Assembly (NCBI RefSeq): GCF_022414595.1
Contig: NZ_JADWYO010000012.1
Span: 1 to 64,000 of the forward strand
Length of the DNA stretch: 64,000 nucleotides
DNA from: Streptomyces sp. MUM 203J
Lineage (GTDB): Bacteria; Actinomycetota; Actinomycetes; Streptomycetales; Streptomycetaceae
Direction of reading: 5' to 3'
The position numbers were made by a program, and so were the translations under genes. The notes beneath the pieces are model-generated. The model made no database searches and was not told the origin of the DNA. It was given only the letters and a program-made list of their open reading frames with translations. Shown here piece after piece: positions 8,616 through 15,699 of the stretch (its first letter is position 1; each line of letters starts with the position of its first letter).

Positions 8616-9500
8616 TCAGTTCCGCTTGCCGTCCACGATCACCGGGGTCCCGCCGCCCTCACCACAGGGCACCGCGTAGACCGGGTTCTTCGCGGCGGCC
8701 TCCTTGTAGGCCTCGATGCACTGGTTGAACAGGACCTTGTCGGTGAGCGATTCGTTCAGGATCTTGTTGGCCTTCGCGATGCCCTCGGCCTCGATCCGGC
8801 GGCGCTCGGCCTCCGCCTTGGCGGTGCGGGCGGCCTCCTGGGCCCGCTCGGTGGACTGCTCCTGCTGGATCTTGCGGTCGATCTGGTCCTGGAGCTTGTC
8901 GGACGGCCGCACGTTCCGCAGGTTGACCGTGGTCACGTCGATGCCGCGCGGGGCGAGCCGCTCCTTGACCAGCCTGCCGATCTCCGCGTTGATCTTCTCG
9001 CGGGCGGAGGCGTATCCCTCCTCGCTGGTGTAGCGGGCGAAGACGTTACGGACGATCTCCCGGCTGTCCGGGAACACCAGCCGCTGCTGGATGGCCGACT
9101 CGCCGCCCGCGAGCCGGTACAGCTCCACGGCCTTCTCGGGCGCGACCGCCCACTTGACCGTGACCTCGACGTACATCACGCCGCCCTGCGAGGAACGGAC
9201 CTCGACCACGTCCTTGTCGGAGAGGTTCAGGTCGACGGGCCGGGTGGAGAAGCTGGTGACCGTGGTGAACGGGGAGATCAGGTTGACGCCCGGCTTCATG
9301 GGCGATCCGACCTTGCCGAAGGTGACCGGCACACCGACCTCGTACGCGCTGACGACGTGCACACAGCTCACCACGGCGGAGAGGATGCCCGCCAGCAGCG
9401 CACCCACGGCGCCGAGCCGGAACCCCGAGTTGCCGTTGGCCTTGGCGACGAAGTACAGCACCACCGCCCCGATGAGCAGCAGGATGGCAAGGAAAAGCAC
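8616..9500 (-). CDS. SPFH/band-7 (prohibitin-like) membrane protein
   Basis: Two N-terminal hydrophobic helices precede an SPFH domain (YEVGVPVTFGKVGSPMKPG ... VEVTVKWAV). A charged coiled-coil stretch (QSTERAQEAARTAKAEAERRRIEAEG) and a short C-terminal part follow. SPFH proteins oligomerise on membranes and organise microdomains or protease partners; the specific role is unknown. The open frame extends upstream, but the GTG at 9500 is chosen because a GGGGGG ribosome binding site lies just before it. The product is 294 aa. No NfeD or protease partner is adjacent, unlike the flotillin locus at 25-33 kb. Confidence 0.82.
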   Translation of the reverse strand: MLFLAILLLIGAVVLYFVAKANGNSGFRLGAVGALLAGILSAVVSCVHVVSAYEVGVPVTFGKVGSPMKPGVNLISPFTTVTSFSTRPVDLNLSDKDVVEVRSSQGGVMYVEVTVKWAVAPEKAVELYRLAGGESAIQQRLVFPDSREIVRNVFARYTSEEGYASAREKINAEIGRLVKERLAPRGIDVTTVNLRNVRPSDKLQDQIDRKIQQEQSTERAQEAARTAKAEAERRRIEAEGIAKANKILNESLTDKVLFNQCIEAYKEAAAKNPVYAVPCGEGGGTPVIVDGKRN

Positions 9501-9788
9501 AGAGATCCCCCCGATTGAGCGACCCGGCAGAGTGAGGTGCCGACAAGACGATGACGCCGGTCGGGTGACCGCCGACGTAAAGGGAGCGTAAAGCACCGAG
9601 TGTCGGCCGGAACATGCCGGGTCCCCGCAGATATGCGGCGCCGCACATTGCCGGATCCGCACGCACTGCCCGGCCCACGGCCGCCCGACTCACGGTTTCT
9701 CTGCCGGATCATGAACACGGCTTCATGAGCGCGGCCTCATGGAGTCGCGCTCACGGACACGGCCTCGCGGACACAGGCACAGCGCCGC

Positions 9789-10619
9789 TCAGATCAGGCC
9801 GTGCTCCGACAGGTACTCCAGCTGCGCCCGCACCGACAGCTCGGCCGCGGGCCACAGCGACCGGTCGACGTCCGCGTACACATGCGCCACCACCTCGGGC
9901 GCCGTCGTGTACCCGTCCTCCACCGCGGTCTCCACCTGCGCCAGCCGGTGGGCCCGGTGCGCCAGATAGAACTCCACGGCGCCCTGTGCGTCCTCCAGCA
10001 CCGGCCCGTGCCCCGGCAGCACCCTGCTCACCCCGTCGTCGACGGTCAGTGAACGCAGCCGCCGCAGCGAGTCCAGGTAGTCCCCCAGCCGCCCGTCCGG
10101 GTGCGCCACCATCGTCGTGCCGCGTCCCAGCACCGTGTCCCCGGTGAGCACCGCCCGGTCCGCCGGCAGGTGGAAGCTCAGCGAGTCATGGGTGTGCCCC
10201 GGGGTCGGCACGACCCGCAGCTCCAGGCCTCCGATCTCGACGGCCTGCCCCGCCGACAGCCCCTCGTCTCCCAGCCGCAGCGCCGGGTCCAGGGCCCGCA
10301 CGGGCGAGCCGGTCAGCTCCGCGAACCGCCCCGCGCCCTCCGCGTGGTCGGCGTGCCCGTGGGTGAGCAGGGTCAGGGCGACCCGCTTGCCCAGCCGCTC
10401 GGCCGTGTCCCGCACGTTCAGCAGGTGGGCCTCGTCCAGCGGGCCCGGGTCCACGGCGACGGCCAGACCGGAGCCCGGCTCCGACAGGATCCAGGTGTTG
10501 GTGCCGTCCAGGGTCATGGCGGACGCGTTGGGCGCCAGCACGTTGACGGCCCGCTCGGTGGCGGGCCCGGACACCACTGCCCCGCGAGGCTGGCCCGGCA
10601 GCGCGGCTGCGTCCGTCAT
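9789..10619 (-). CDS. MBL-fold metallo-hydrolase (LACTB2-like)
   Basis: This 276-aa protein carries the zinc-binding motif THGHADH (H87, H89, D91, H92), TPGHTHDS and LTGDTVLG. The C-terminal helical part with LPGHGPV and a winged-helix-like end matches the LACTB2/endoribonuclease-like branch of the metallo-beta-lactamase fold. Substrate unknown; hydrolase of a thioester or RNA is typical for this branch. Its ATG overlaps the stop of the upstream NUDIX gene (ATGA), so the two form a translationally coupled pair. The pairing of MBL and NUDT19-like genes is common in Streptomyces. Confidence 0.88.
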   Translation of the reverse strand: MTDAAALPGQPRGAVVSGPATERAVNVLAPNASAMTLDGTNTWILSEPGSGLAVAVDPGPLDEAHLLNVRDTAERLGKRVALTLLTHGHADHAEGAGRFAELTGSPVRALDPALRLGDEGLSAGQAVEIGGLELRVVPTPGHTHDSLSFHLPADRAVLTGDTVLGRGTTMVAHPDGRLGDYLDSLRRLRSLTVDDGVSRVLPGHGPVLEDAQGAVEFYLAHRAHRLAQVETAVEDGYTTAPEVVAHVYADVDRSLWPAAELSVRAQLEYLSEHGLI

Positions 10620-11575
10620 CCGGCCCGCCTCCCCTCGCCCGGTACGGCTCCGTCCGGCACGTGCGCGTCCGGTACGGCTTCGGACGCGCCCGGCGCCGTC
10701 GGCACGTGTTTCGTGAACTCGTCGTGCCCGGGCCAGCTCAGCACCACCTCGTCGCCCACCAGCCGGGCCTCCGCCAGCACGGGCGCCAGGTCCCGGTCGG
10801 CCGCCGCGGCCAGGGCGGCGCGGCCGGAGCCGTGCGCGGTGAGGGAACGCAGGGTGGCGATGGTCGGCGGCATCATGAGCAGCTCGCCCCGGTCGTACCC
10901 GGCCGCCGCGTCCGACGGGCGGATCCAGACCGTCCGGTCGGCCTCGGAGGAGGCGTTCCTGGTGCGCTGACCGCCGGGGAGGGCGGCCACGAAGAACCAG
11001 GTGTCGTAGCGGCGGGGCTCGAACCCCGGGGTGATCCAGCGGGCCCAGGCACCCAGCAGATCAGACCGGAGGACCAGATTCCGCCGGTCCAGGAACTCCG
11101 CGAAGGACAGCTCGCGCGCGACCAGGGCCGCGCGGTCGGCCTCCCAGTCGTCCCCCGTCGTGTCGCTGACGACCGTCTCAGGGTCCGGCCCAGCCAGCAG
11201 GACACCGGCCTCCTCGTACGTCTCCCGGACCGCGGCGCACACGATGGCCTGGGCCTCCGCCGCCTTGGTCACCCCGAGCCGGGACGCCCAGTCCGCGGGC
11301 GGCGGGCCCGCCCACCGCACCGGCTGCTCGTCGCGCGGGTCCACACCGCCGCCCGGGTAGGCGTACGCGCCTCCGGCGAACGCCATGGAGGCCCTGCGTC
11401 GCAGCATGTGCACCTCGGGGCCGCCCGCCGGGGCGCCGTCCCTGAGGAGGAGCACGGTCGCCGCCCGCCGGGGCGTGACGGGGGTCAGCTCACCGGCGGC
11501 GTGCGCCCGGATGAGCCGGGGCCACTCGGGCGGGTACCACTGGCCGTTGGAGGTGCCGGGCGATGGGTTGGACAT
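10616..11575 (-). CDS. NUDIX hydrolase (NUDT19-like)
   Basis: A 319-aa protein with MLRRRASMAFAGGAYAYPGGGVD and a spaced NUDIX box (AAVRETYEEAGV). The ~35-residue insertion between its two halves is typical of the NUDT19-type branch. It probably hydrolyses a nucleoside diphosphate derivative such as a CoA ester. It is the first gene of the pair with the MBL hydrolase. No Shine-Dalgarno is present before the ATG; TAGCAT lies 6 nt upstream, suggesting a leaderless mRNA. Confidence 0.85.
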   Translation of the reverse strand: MSNPSPGTSNGQWYPPEWPRLIRAHAAGELTPVTPRRAATVLLLRDGAPAGGPEVHMLRRRASMAFAGGAYAYPGGGVDPRDEQPVRWAGPPPADWASRLGVTKAAEAQAIVCAAVRETYEEAGVLLAGPDPETVVSDTTGDDWEADRAALVARELSFAEFLDRRNLVLRSDLLGAWARWITPGFEPRRYDTWFFVAALPGGQRTRNASSEADRTVWIRPSDAAAGYDRGELLMMPPTIATLRSLTAHGSGRAALAAAADRDLAPVLAEARLVGDEVVLSWPGHDEFTKHVPTAPGASEAVPDAHVPDGAVPGEGRRAG

Positions 11576-11581
11576 GGCCGG

Positions 11582-11587
11582 ATGCTA
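11582..11587 (-). promoter_or_regulatory. Probable -10 box of the leaderless NUDIX-MBL operon
   Basis: The minus strand reads TAGCAT, 6 nt and the ATG at 11575, with no ribosome binding site in between. Confidence 0.5.
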
Positions 11588-11663
11588 TGCCGATCCGCCG
11601 GAATGTTCGAGAGGCGGCAGAGCCGCATGGGCCCCGCCGCCTCTCATTCGCACGCCAGAGTCC

Positions 11664-12137
11664 TCAGTCCTCAGGAAGGATCTCCACCTGGAGTTCGACC
11701 TCCACGGGCGCGTCCAGCGGCAGCACGGCCACACCGACGGCGCTGCGCGCGTGCACACCCTTGTCGCCGAGGATCTCGCCGAGCAGCTCGCTGGCGCCGT
11801 TCAGCACCGCGGGCTGGCCGGTGAAGTCCGCCGCCGACGCGACGAACCCGACAACTTTGACTACTCGCGCGATACGGTCCAGGTCACCCACGACCGACTT
11901 CACCGCGGCGAGGGCGTTGAGCGCGCAGGTCCGCGCCAGGTCCTTGGCCTCCTCCGGGGTGACCTCGGCGCCCACCTTGCCGGTGACCGGAAGCCGGCCG
12001 TCCACCATCGGCAGCTGGCCGGCCGTGTACACGTACGCGCCCGAGCGGACCGCGGGCTGGTACGCGGCGAGCGGCGGGACGACCTGCGGGAGCGTCAGGC
12101 CACGCTCGGCCAGGGCCGCCTCGACACGCCCGCTCAC
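11664..12137 (-). CDS. RidA/YjgF-family protein
   Basis: A 157-aa RidA-fold protein: LAAYQPAVRSGAYVYTAGQLP ... LARTCALNALAAVKSVVG ... VARVVKVVGFVAS ... PVEVELQVEI. Family members deaminate reactive enamine/imine intermediates released by PLP enzymes. The family's catalytic Arg near the C-terminus is not obvious in the readable stretch (ARSAVGVAVLPLDAPVEVE has Arg about 17 residues before the end), so it may be an inactive or divergent member. The GTG start overlaps the TGA of the DUF4177 gene (GTGA), with GGGAGA just upstream. The two are one operon. Confidence 0.85.
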   Translation of the reverse strand: MSGRVEAALAERGLTLPQVVPPLAAYQPAVRSGAYVYTAGQLPMVDGRLPVTGKVGAEVTPEEAKDLARTCALNALAAVKSVVGDLDRIARVVKVVGFVASAADFTGQPAVLNGASELLGEILGDKGVHARSAVGVAVLPLDAPVEVELQVEILPED

Positions 12138-12292
12138 TGCTTCTCCCGCTTGAGGTACGCCACGAGCTGCTCGGGGTTGTTCGGGCCCGGGACGACCTGG
12201 ACAAGCTCCCAGCCGTCCTCGCCCCAGGTGTCCAGAATCTGCTTGGTCGCGTGCACGAGGAGGGGCACGGTCGCGTATTCCCACTTGGTCAT
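12134..12292 (-). CDS. DUF4177 small protein
   Basis: A 52-residue protein (MTKWEYATVPLLVHATKQIL...DGWELVQVVPG...). The WEY...LN/DGWELV pattern is that of DUF4177 proteins, which have no known function. It lies upstream of RidA and overlaps it by 4 nt. There is no ribosome binding site; TACAGT lies 7 nt before the ATG, so it is probably leaderless. It is divergent from the ATPase pair, whose own start is only 120 bp away. Confidence 0.8.
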   Translation of the reverse strand: MTKWEYATVPLLVHATKQILDTWGEDGWELVQVVPGPNNPEQLVAYLKREKQ

Positions 12293-12299
12293 GGGCCCG

Positions 12300-12305
12300 A
12301 CTGTA
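12300..12305 (-). promoter_or_regulatory. Probable -10 box of the leaderless DUF4177-RidA operon
   Basis: The minus strand reads TACAGT, 7 nt and the ATG at 12292, with no ribosome binding site. Confidence 0.5.
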
Positions 12306-12399
12306 TCGGCTCCCCCGCCGGTGCCACGGGCAGGCCCGGGGCCGTCTCCGTGGCCGGGCACACAGCGCGGCCTCCTGCATGTGTGACAGTCGGACTGGT

Positions 12400-12405
12400 T
12401 ACGCT
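12400..12405 (+). promoter_or_regulatory. Probable -10 box of the leaderless ATPase operon
   Basis: TACGCT is followed by 7 nt and the GTG at 12413. No purine-rich ribosome binding site precedes this start. Confidence 0.5.
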
Positions 12406-12412
12406 CGCCTGT

Positions 12413-13378
12413 GTGAGCAGGCTCCAGGTCGTCAGCGGCAAGGGCGGTACCGGTAAGACGACGGTCGCCGCCGCCCTCGCGCTCGCCCTCGCGACAGAGG
12501 GCAAGCGGACCCTCCTCGTGGAGGTCGAAGGCAGACAGGGCATCGCACAGCTCTTCGAGACGGAGGCTCTTCCCTATGAGGAGCGCAAGATCGCCGTCGC
12601 TCCGGGCGGCGGGGAGGTGTACGCGCTCGCCATCGACGCGGAGCGGGCACTGCTCGACTACCTCCACATGTTCTACAAGCTGGGCGCGGCGGGCCGGGCG
12701 CTGAAGAAACTCGGCGCGATCGACTTCGCGACGACGATCGCGCCCGGGGTGCGGGACGTGCTGCTGACCGGCAAGGCGTGCGAGGCGGTGCGCCGCAAGG
12801 AGAAGGCCGGGGGCTTCGTCTACGACCACGTGGTGATGGACGCCCCTCCGACGGGCCGGGTCACGCGCTTCCTGAACGTCAACGACGAGGTGGCGGGCTT
12901 GGCGAAGATGGGCCCGATACACCACCAGGCGCAGGCCGTGATGCGGGTGCTGAAGTCACCGGAGACGGCGGTCCATCTGGTGACGCTGCTGGAGGAGATG
13001 CCGGTCCAGGAGACCGCTGACGGCGTCGCGGAGCTGCGCGCCGCGGATCTTCCGGTGGGCAACGTCCTGGTGAACATGGTCCGCCCCCATGTGCTGGACG
13101 AGGACGCGGTACGGGCCGCCGCCGGTGATCAGCGCGCGGGCATCGCCCGGGCCTTGGCGGCGGCCGGGGCGCCCCGCCCGGAGGAGCTGGTGGGCCCGCT
13201 GCTGGACGAGGCCGCCGACCACGCGCGCAGGGTGGGGCTGGAGCGGGAGCAGCGCGAGGTACTCGCGAAGCTCGAGGTCCCGGCGTACGAACTGCCCTTC
13301 CTGGGCGAGGGCGTGGACCTGGCGGGGCTGTACCGGCTGGCGAAGGAACTACGGAGGCTACTCGGGGTGGGCGCATGA
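12413..13378 (+). CDS. ArsA/Get3-like ATPase, first of two
   Basis: A 321-aa P-loop NTPase of the ArsA/Get3 class. Its deviant Walker A is VSGKGGTGKTTVAAALA at residues 6-22, with two lysines as in SIMIBI ATPases. Switch-II-like VVMDAPPTGRV lies near residue 140. The GTG start puts the P-loop almost at the N-terminus. Get3/ArsA ATPases dimerise and hand over membrane proteins or drive efflux; in Streptomyces the orthologous pair (as I recall SCO3577-SCO3578) is next to wblA and its cargo is not established. It overlaps the second ATPase by ATGA, so the two products may form a heterodimer. Confidence 0.88.
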   Translation: MSRLQVVSGKGGTGKTTVAAALALALATEGKRTLLVEVEGRQGIAQLFETEALPYEERKIAVAPGGGEVYALAIDAERALLDYLHMFYKLGAAGRALKKLGAIDFATTIAPGVRDVLLTGKACEAVRRKEKAGGFVYDHVVMDAPPTGRVTRFLNVNDEVAGLAKMGPIHHQAQAVMRVLKSPETAVHLVTLLEEMPVQETADGVAELRAADLPVGNVLVNMVRPHVLDEDAVRAAAGDQRAGIARALAAAGAPRPEELVGPLLDEAADHARRVGLEREQREVLAKLEVPAYELPFLGEGVDLAGLYRLAKELRRLLGVGA

Positions 13379-14712
13379 CGAGCGTGGCTGCGGCGGCCGA
13401 AGCCGACGGAACGTCCGTGCCCGGACCAGCGCGGCTGGAGGTCGATCCGCTGCTCGACGACCCGGAGACGCGGATCGTCGTGTGCTGCGGGGCGGGCGGG
13501 GTCGGCAAGACGACGACGGCGGCGGCCCTGGGGGTGCGGGCGGCGGAGCGGGGCCGCAGAGTGGTCGTGCTGACCATCGACCCGGCGCGGCGGCTGGCCC
13601 AGTCCATGGGCATCGACGAGCTGGACAACACCCCGCGCCGGGTTCCGGGGGTCCGGGGCGACGGCGAACTGCACGCCATGATGCTGGACATGAAGCGCAC
13701 TTTCGACGAGATCGTCGAGGCGCACGCCGACCCGGAGCGGGCCCGGGCGATCCTGGCGAACCCCTTCTACCAGTCTCTGTCGGCCGGTTTCGCGGGCACG
13801 CAGGAGTACATGGCGATGGAGAAGCTGGGGCAGCTACGCGCGCGGGAGGCGTGGGACCTCATCATCGTGGACACGCCGCCGTCGCGGTCGGCGCTGGACT
13901 TCCTGGACGCGCCGAAGCGACTCGGGTCGTTCCTGGACGGGCGGCTCATCAAGGTGCTGATGGCGCCCGCGAAGGTGGGCGGACGGGCCGGGATGAAGTT
14001 CCTGAACGTCGGCATGTCGATGATGACGGGGACGCTGGGCAAGCTGCTGGGTGGTCAGCTGCTGCGGGACGTACAGACGTTCGTCTCGGCCATGGACACG
14101 ATGTTCGGGGGCTTCCGTACCCGAGCGGACGCCACGTACCGGCTGCTCCAGGCGCCGGGGACGGCGTTCCTGGTCGTGGCGGCCCCGGAGCGGGACGCGC
14201 TCCGGGAGGCGGCGTACTTCGTGGAGCGGCTGGCGGCGGAGCAGATGCCGCTGGCGGGTCTGGTCCTGAACCGGGTACACGGGAGCCGTGCCGCGTGGCT
14301 GTCGGCGGAGCGGGCACTTGCGGCTGCCGAGAATCTCGCGGAGGCCGGGGAGGCCGCCGGGGGCGCGGCGGCGGGCTCGGAGAATCTTGCCGGGGGCGGC
14401 ATTGTGGATCAGGGGGGCGGGCAGACTGGTGGAGGCCGCCCGGACGCCGTCTCCCCCGAAGCCCCGGCGGCCGCCGAAACGCCGGCGTCCGGCGCCTCGG
14501 CTGAAACCTCGCCTGCCGTCGCCCGGTTGACGACGGGGCTGCTGCGGCTGCACGCGGAGCGGATGCGTGTGCTCGCGCGCGAGCGGCGGACACGGGACCG
14601 TTTCACGGCGCTCCACCCCGATGTGGCCGTGGCCGAGGTGGCGGCGCTGCCCGGCGACGTGCACGATCTCGCGGGCCTCCGCGACATCGCCACCCGCCTG
14701 GCCACGGGCTGA
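13375..14712 (+). CDS. ArsA/Get3-like ATPase, second of two
   Basis: This 445-aa ATPase has the same fold: CCGAGGVGKTTTAAALG (P-loop around residue 37-53), LTIDPARRLAQS (switch I) and LIIVDTPPSRSALDFLDAP (switch II). It keeps a hydrophobic helical lid (KVLMAPAKVGG ... MSMMTGTLGKLLGG) absent from the first ATPase. Residues about 315-385 are a low-complexity Ala/Gly/Glu insertion before the conserved C-terminal helix. The ATG overlaps the stop of the first ATPase. wblA is transcribed towards this pair from the other side, with convergent ends 172 bp apart. Confidence 0.88.
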   Translation: MTSVAAAAEADGTSVPGPARLEVDPLLDDPETRIVVCCGAGGVGKTTTAAALGVRAAERGRRVVVLTIDPARRLAQSMGIDELDNTPRRVPGVRGDGELHAMMLDMKRTFDEIVEAHADPERARAILANPFYQSLSAGFAGTQEYMAMEKLGQLRAREAWDLIIVDTPPSRSALDFLDAPKRLGSFLDGRLIKVLMAPAKVGGRAGMKFLNVGMSMMTGTLGKLLGGQLLRDVQTFVSAMDTMFGGFRTRADATYRLLQAPGTAFLVVAAPERDALREAAYFVERLAAEQMPLAGLVLNRVHGSRAAWLSAERALAAAENLAEAGEAAGGAAAGSENLAGGGIVDQGGGQTGGGRPDAVSPEAPAAAETPASGASAETSPAVARLTTGLLRLHAERMRVLARERRTRDRFTALHPDVAVAEVAALPGDVHDLAGLRDIATRLATG

Positions 14713-14884
14713 GCCGGAGCGTCAGCTGCGGCGGTGCGCCCGTGGCCGCACCCGGGGTCGGCTGCACTACCCGACCCCACGCACGCGCCACAACCCGACC
14801 GGGCCGACCGGCGATCGGCTCGCCGTCACCCGCCGTTCCAGGCCTGGCCGCAGTCGGTCGCGGCCGCCGAACCGCCCCGCCCGG

Positions 14885-15229
14885 TCAGCCGACCGCGGCG
14901 TACGTCTCATAGGTCTCGTCGTCGTTGAGCGCGACGGGCAGGACGCCTGTGCCGCGCTCGTACTCGGTGCGTGCGGTCTCCAGGAGCCGGCGCCACGAGG
15001 TGACGGTCGGACGGCGGCGCAGCAGCGCACGGCGCTCGCGTTCCGTCATCCCGCCCCACACGCCGAACTCGACGCGGTTGTCCAGCGCGTCCGCGAGGCA
15101 CTCGGTGCGCACCGGGCATCCCGTGCACACCGCCTTCGCCCTGTTCTGCGCGGCTCCCTGTACGAACAGTTCATCCGGATCGGTAGTGCGGCAGGCCGCC
15201 TGCGCACTCCAGTCAGCTACCCAGCCCAT
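14885..15229 (-). CDS. wblA: WhiB-like protein WblA
   Basis: A 114-aa [4Fe-4S] WhiB-like regulator. The cluster cysteines are C13, C35, C38 and C44 (CX21CX2CX5C), followed by the GVWGGMTERERR turn and a basic C-terminal region. Sequence and position beside the twin ATPases and a class A PBP identify WblA, a global repressor of antibiotic production and promoter of sporulation in Streptomyces. I chose ATG 15229 (MGWVADW...), the length expected for WblA; the frame stays open to a GTG at 15286. The gene is preceded by a long non-coding region. Confidence 0.93.
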   Translation of the reverse strand: MGWVADWSAQAACRTTDPDELFVQGAAQNRAKAVCTGCPVRTECLADALDNRVEFGVWGGMTERERRALLRRRPTVTSWRRLLETARTEYERGTGVLPVALNDDETYETYAAVG

Positions 15230-15687
15230 GCCGGCGCCGTCCTCTCCCGAATCGAGGCTCCCCCACGGCGGCAGCGGCATATTCACCGCTGCCAGTTGAG
15301 GACGTTACGGAAGGTGGGCACACGGCAACACCCCCTTCGGGCCCAATCTTGAATGGCCCGAACGGACTATGCGTACGCGGCAGATCACCCAGGGGAGTGA
15401 GCGAAAGACATACAAGATGAATTGCTCGAACCAGGACAATTTACTGACGTCACACGGGACACATTCAGACACACAACACGAAAACGGACAGGATTCTCGG
15501 GTCGCGGGAACCGTGACGGCACTGCAGGACGTAGTACAGAGGGGTGGTGCCGGGGGACCTAGGAGCCGGGGCAGAACTACCGCGTCTGCGGAAACCAGTG
15601 GGACCACAGCATCCACAGCGACAGGTGCTGCGGCTGTGACGAACAGCTTAGGCCAAGGCATATACACGTGTCCGGCGAATGAGAACG
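15230..15687. promoter_or_regulatory. Intergenic region between divergent wblA and the PBP gene
   Basis: This 458-bp stretch is clearly less G+C-rich than the genes around it and carries no convincing gene. It contains an 8-bp palindrome TGACGTCA at 15445-15452 inside ACTGACGTCAC, an ACACGTGT palindrome at 15664-15671, and several A/T-rich patches (15410-15500). The size and composition fit a heavily regulated wblA promoter with a long leader. No riboswitch fold was recognised. Confidence 0.5.
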
Positions 15688-15693
15688 TAGGCT
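15688..15693 (+). promoter_or_regulatory. Probable -10 box of a leaderless PBP transcript
   Basis: TAGGCT is followed by 6 nt and the ATG at 15700. The upstream sequence offers no convincing ribosome binding site. Confidence 0.45.
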
Positions 15694-15699
15694 TCATCC

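Noticed and set aside
8616..9500. Second flotillin-NfeD locus at the SPFH gene near 9 kb
   Set aside because: The neighbours are crp and an MBL hydrolase; no NfeD-like or protease gene is adjacent.
13129..14664. Minus-strand frames of 200-276 codons over the two ATPases
   Set aside because: They lack domains and conserved starts and are antisense shadows of the P-loop ATPase genes.
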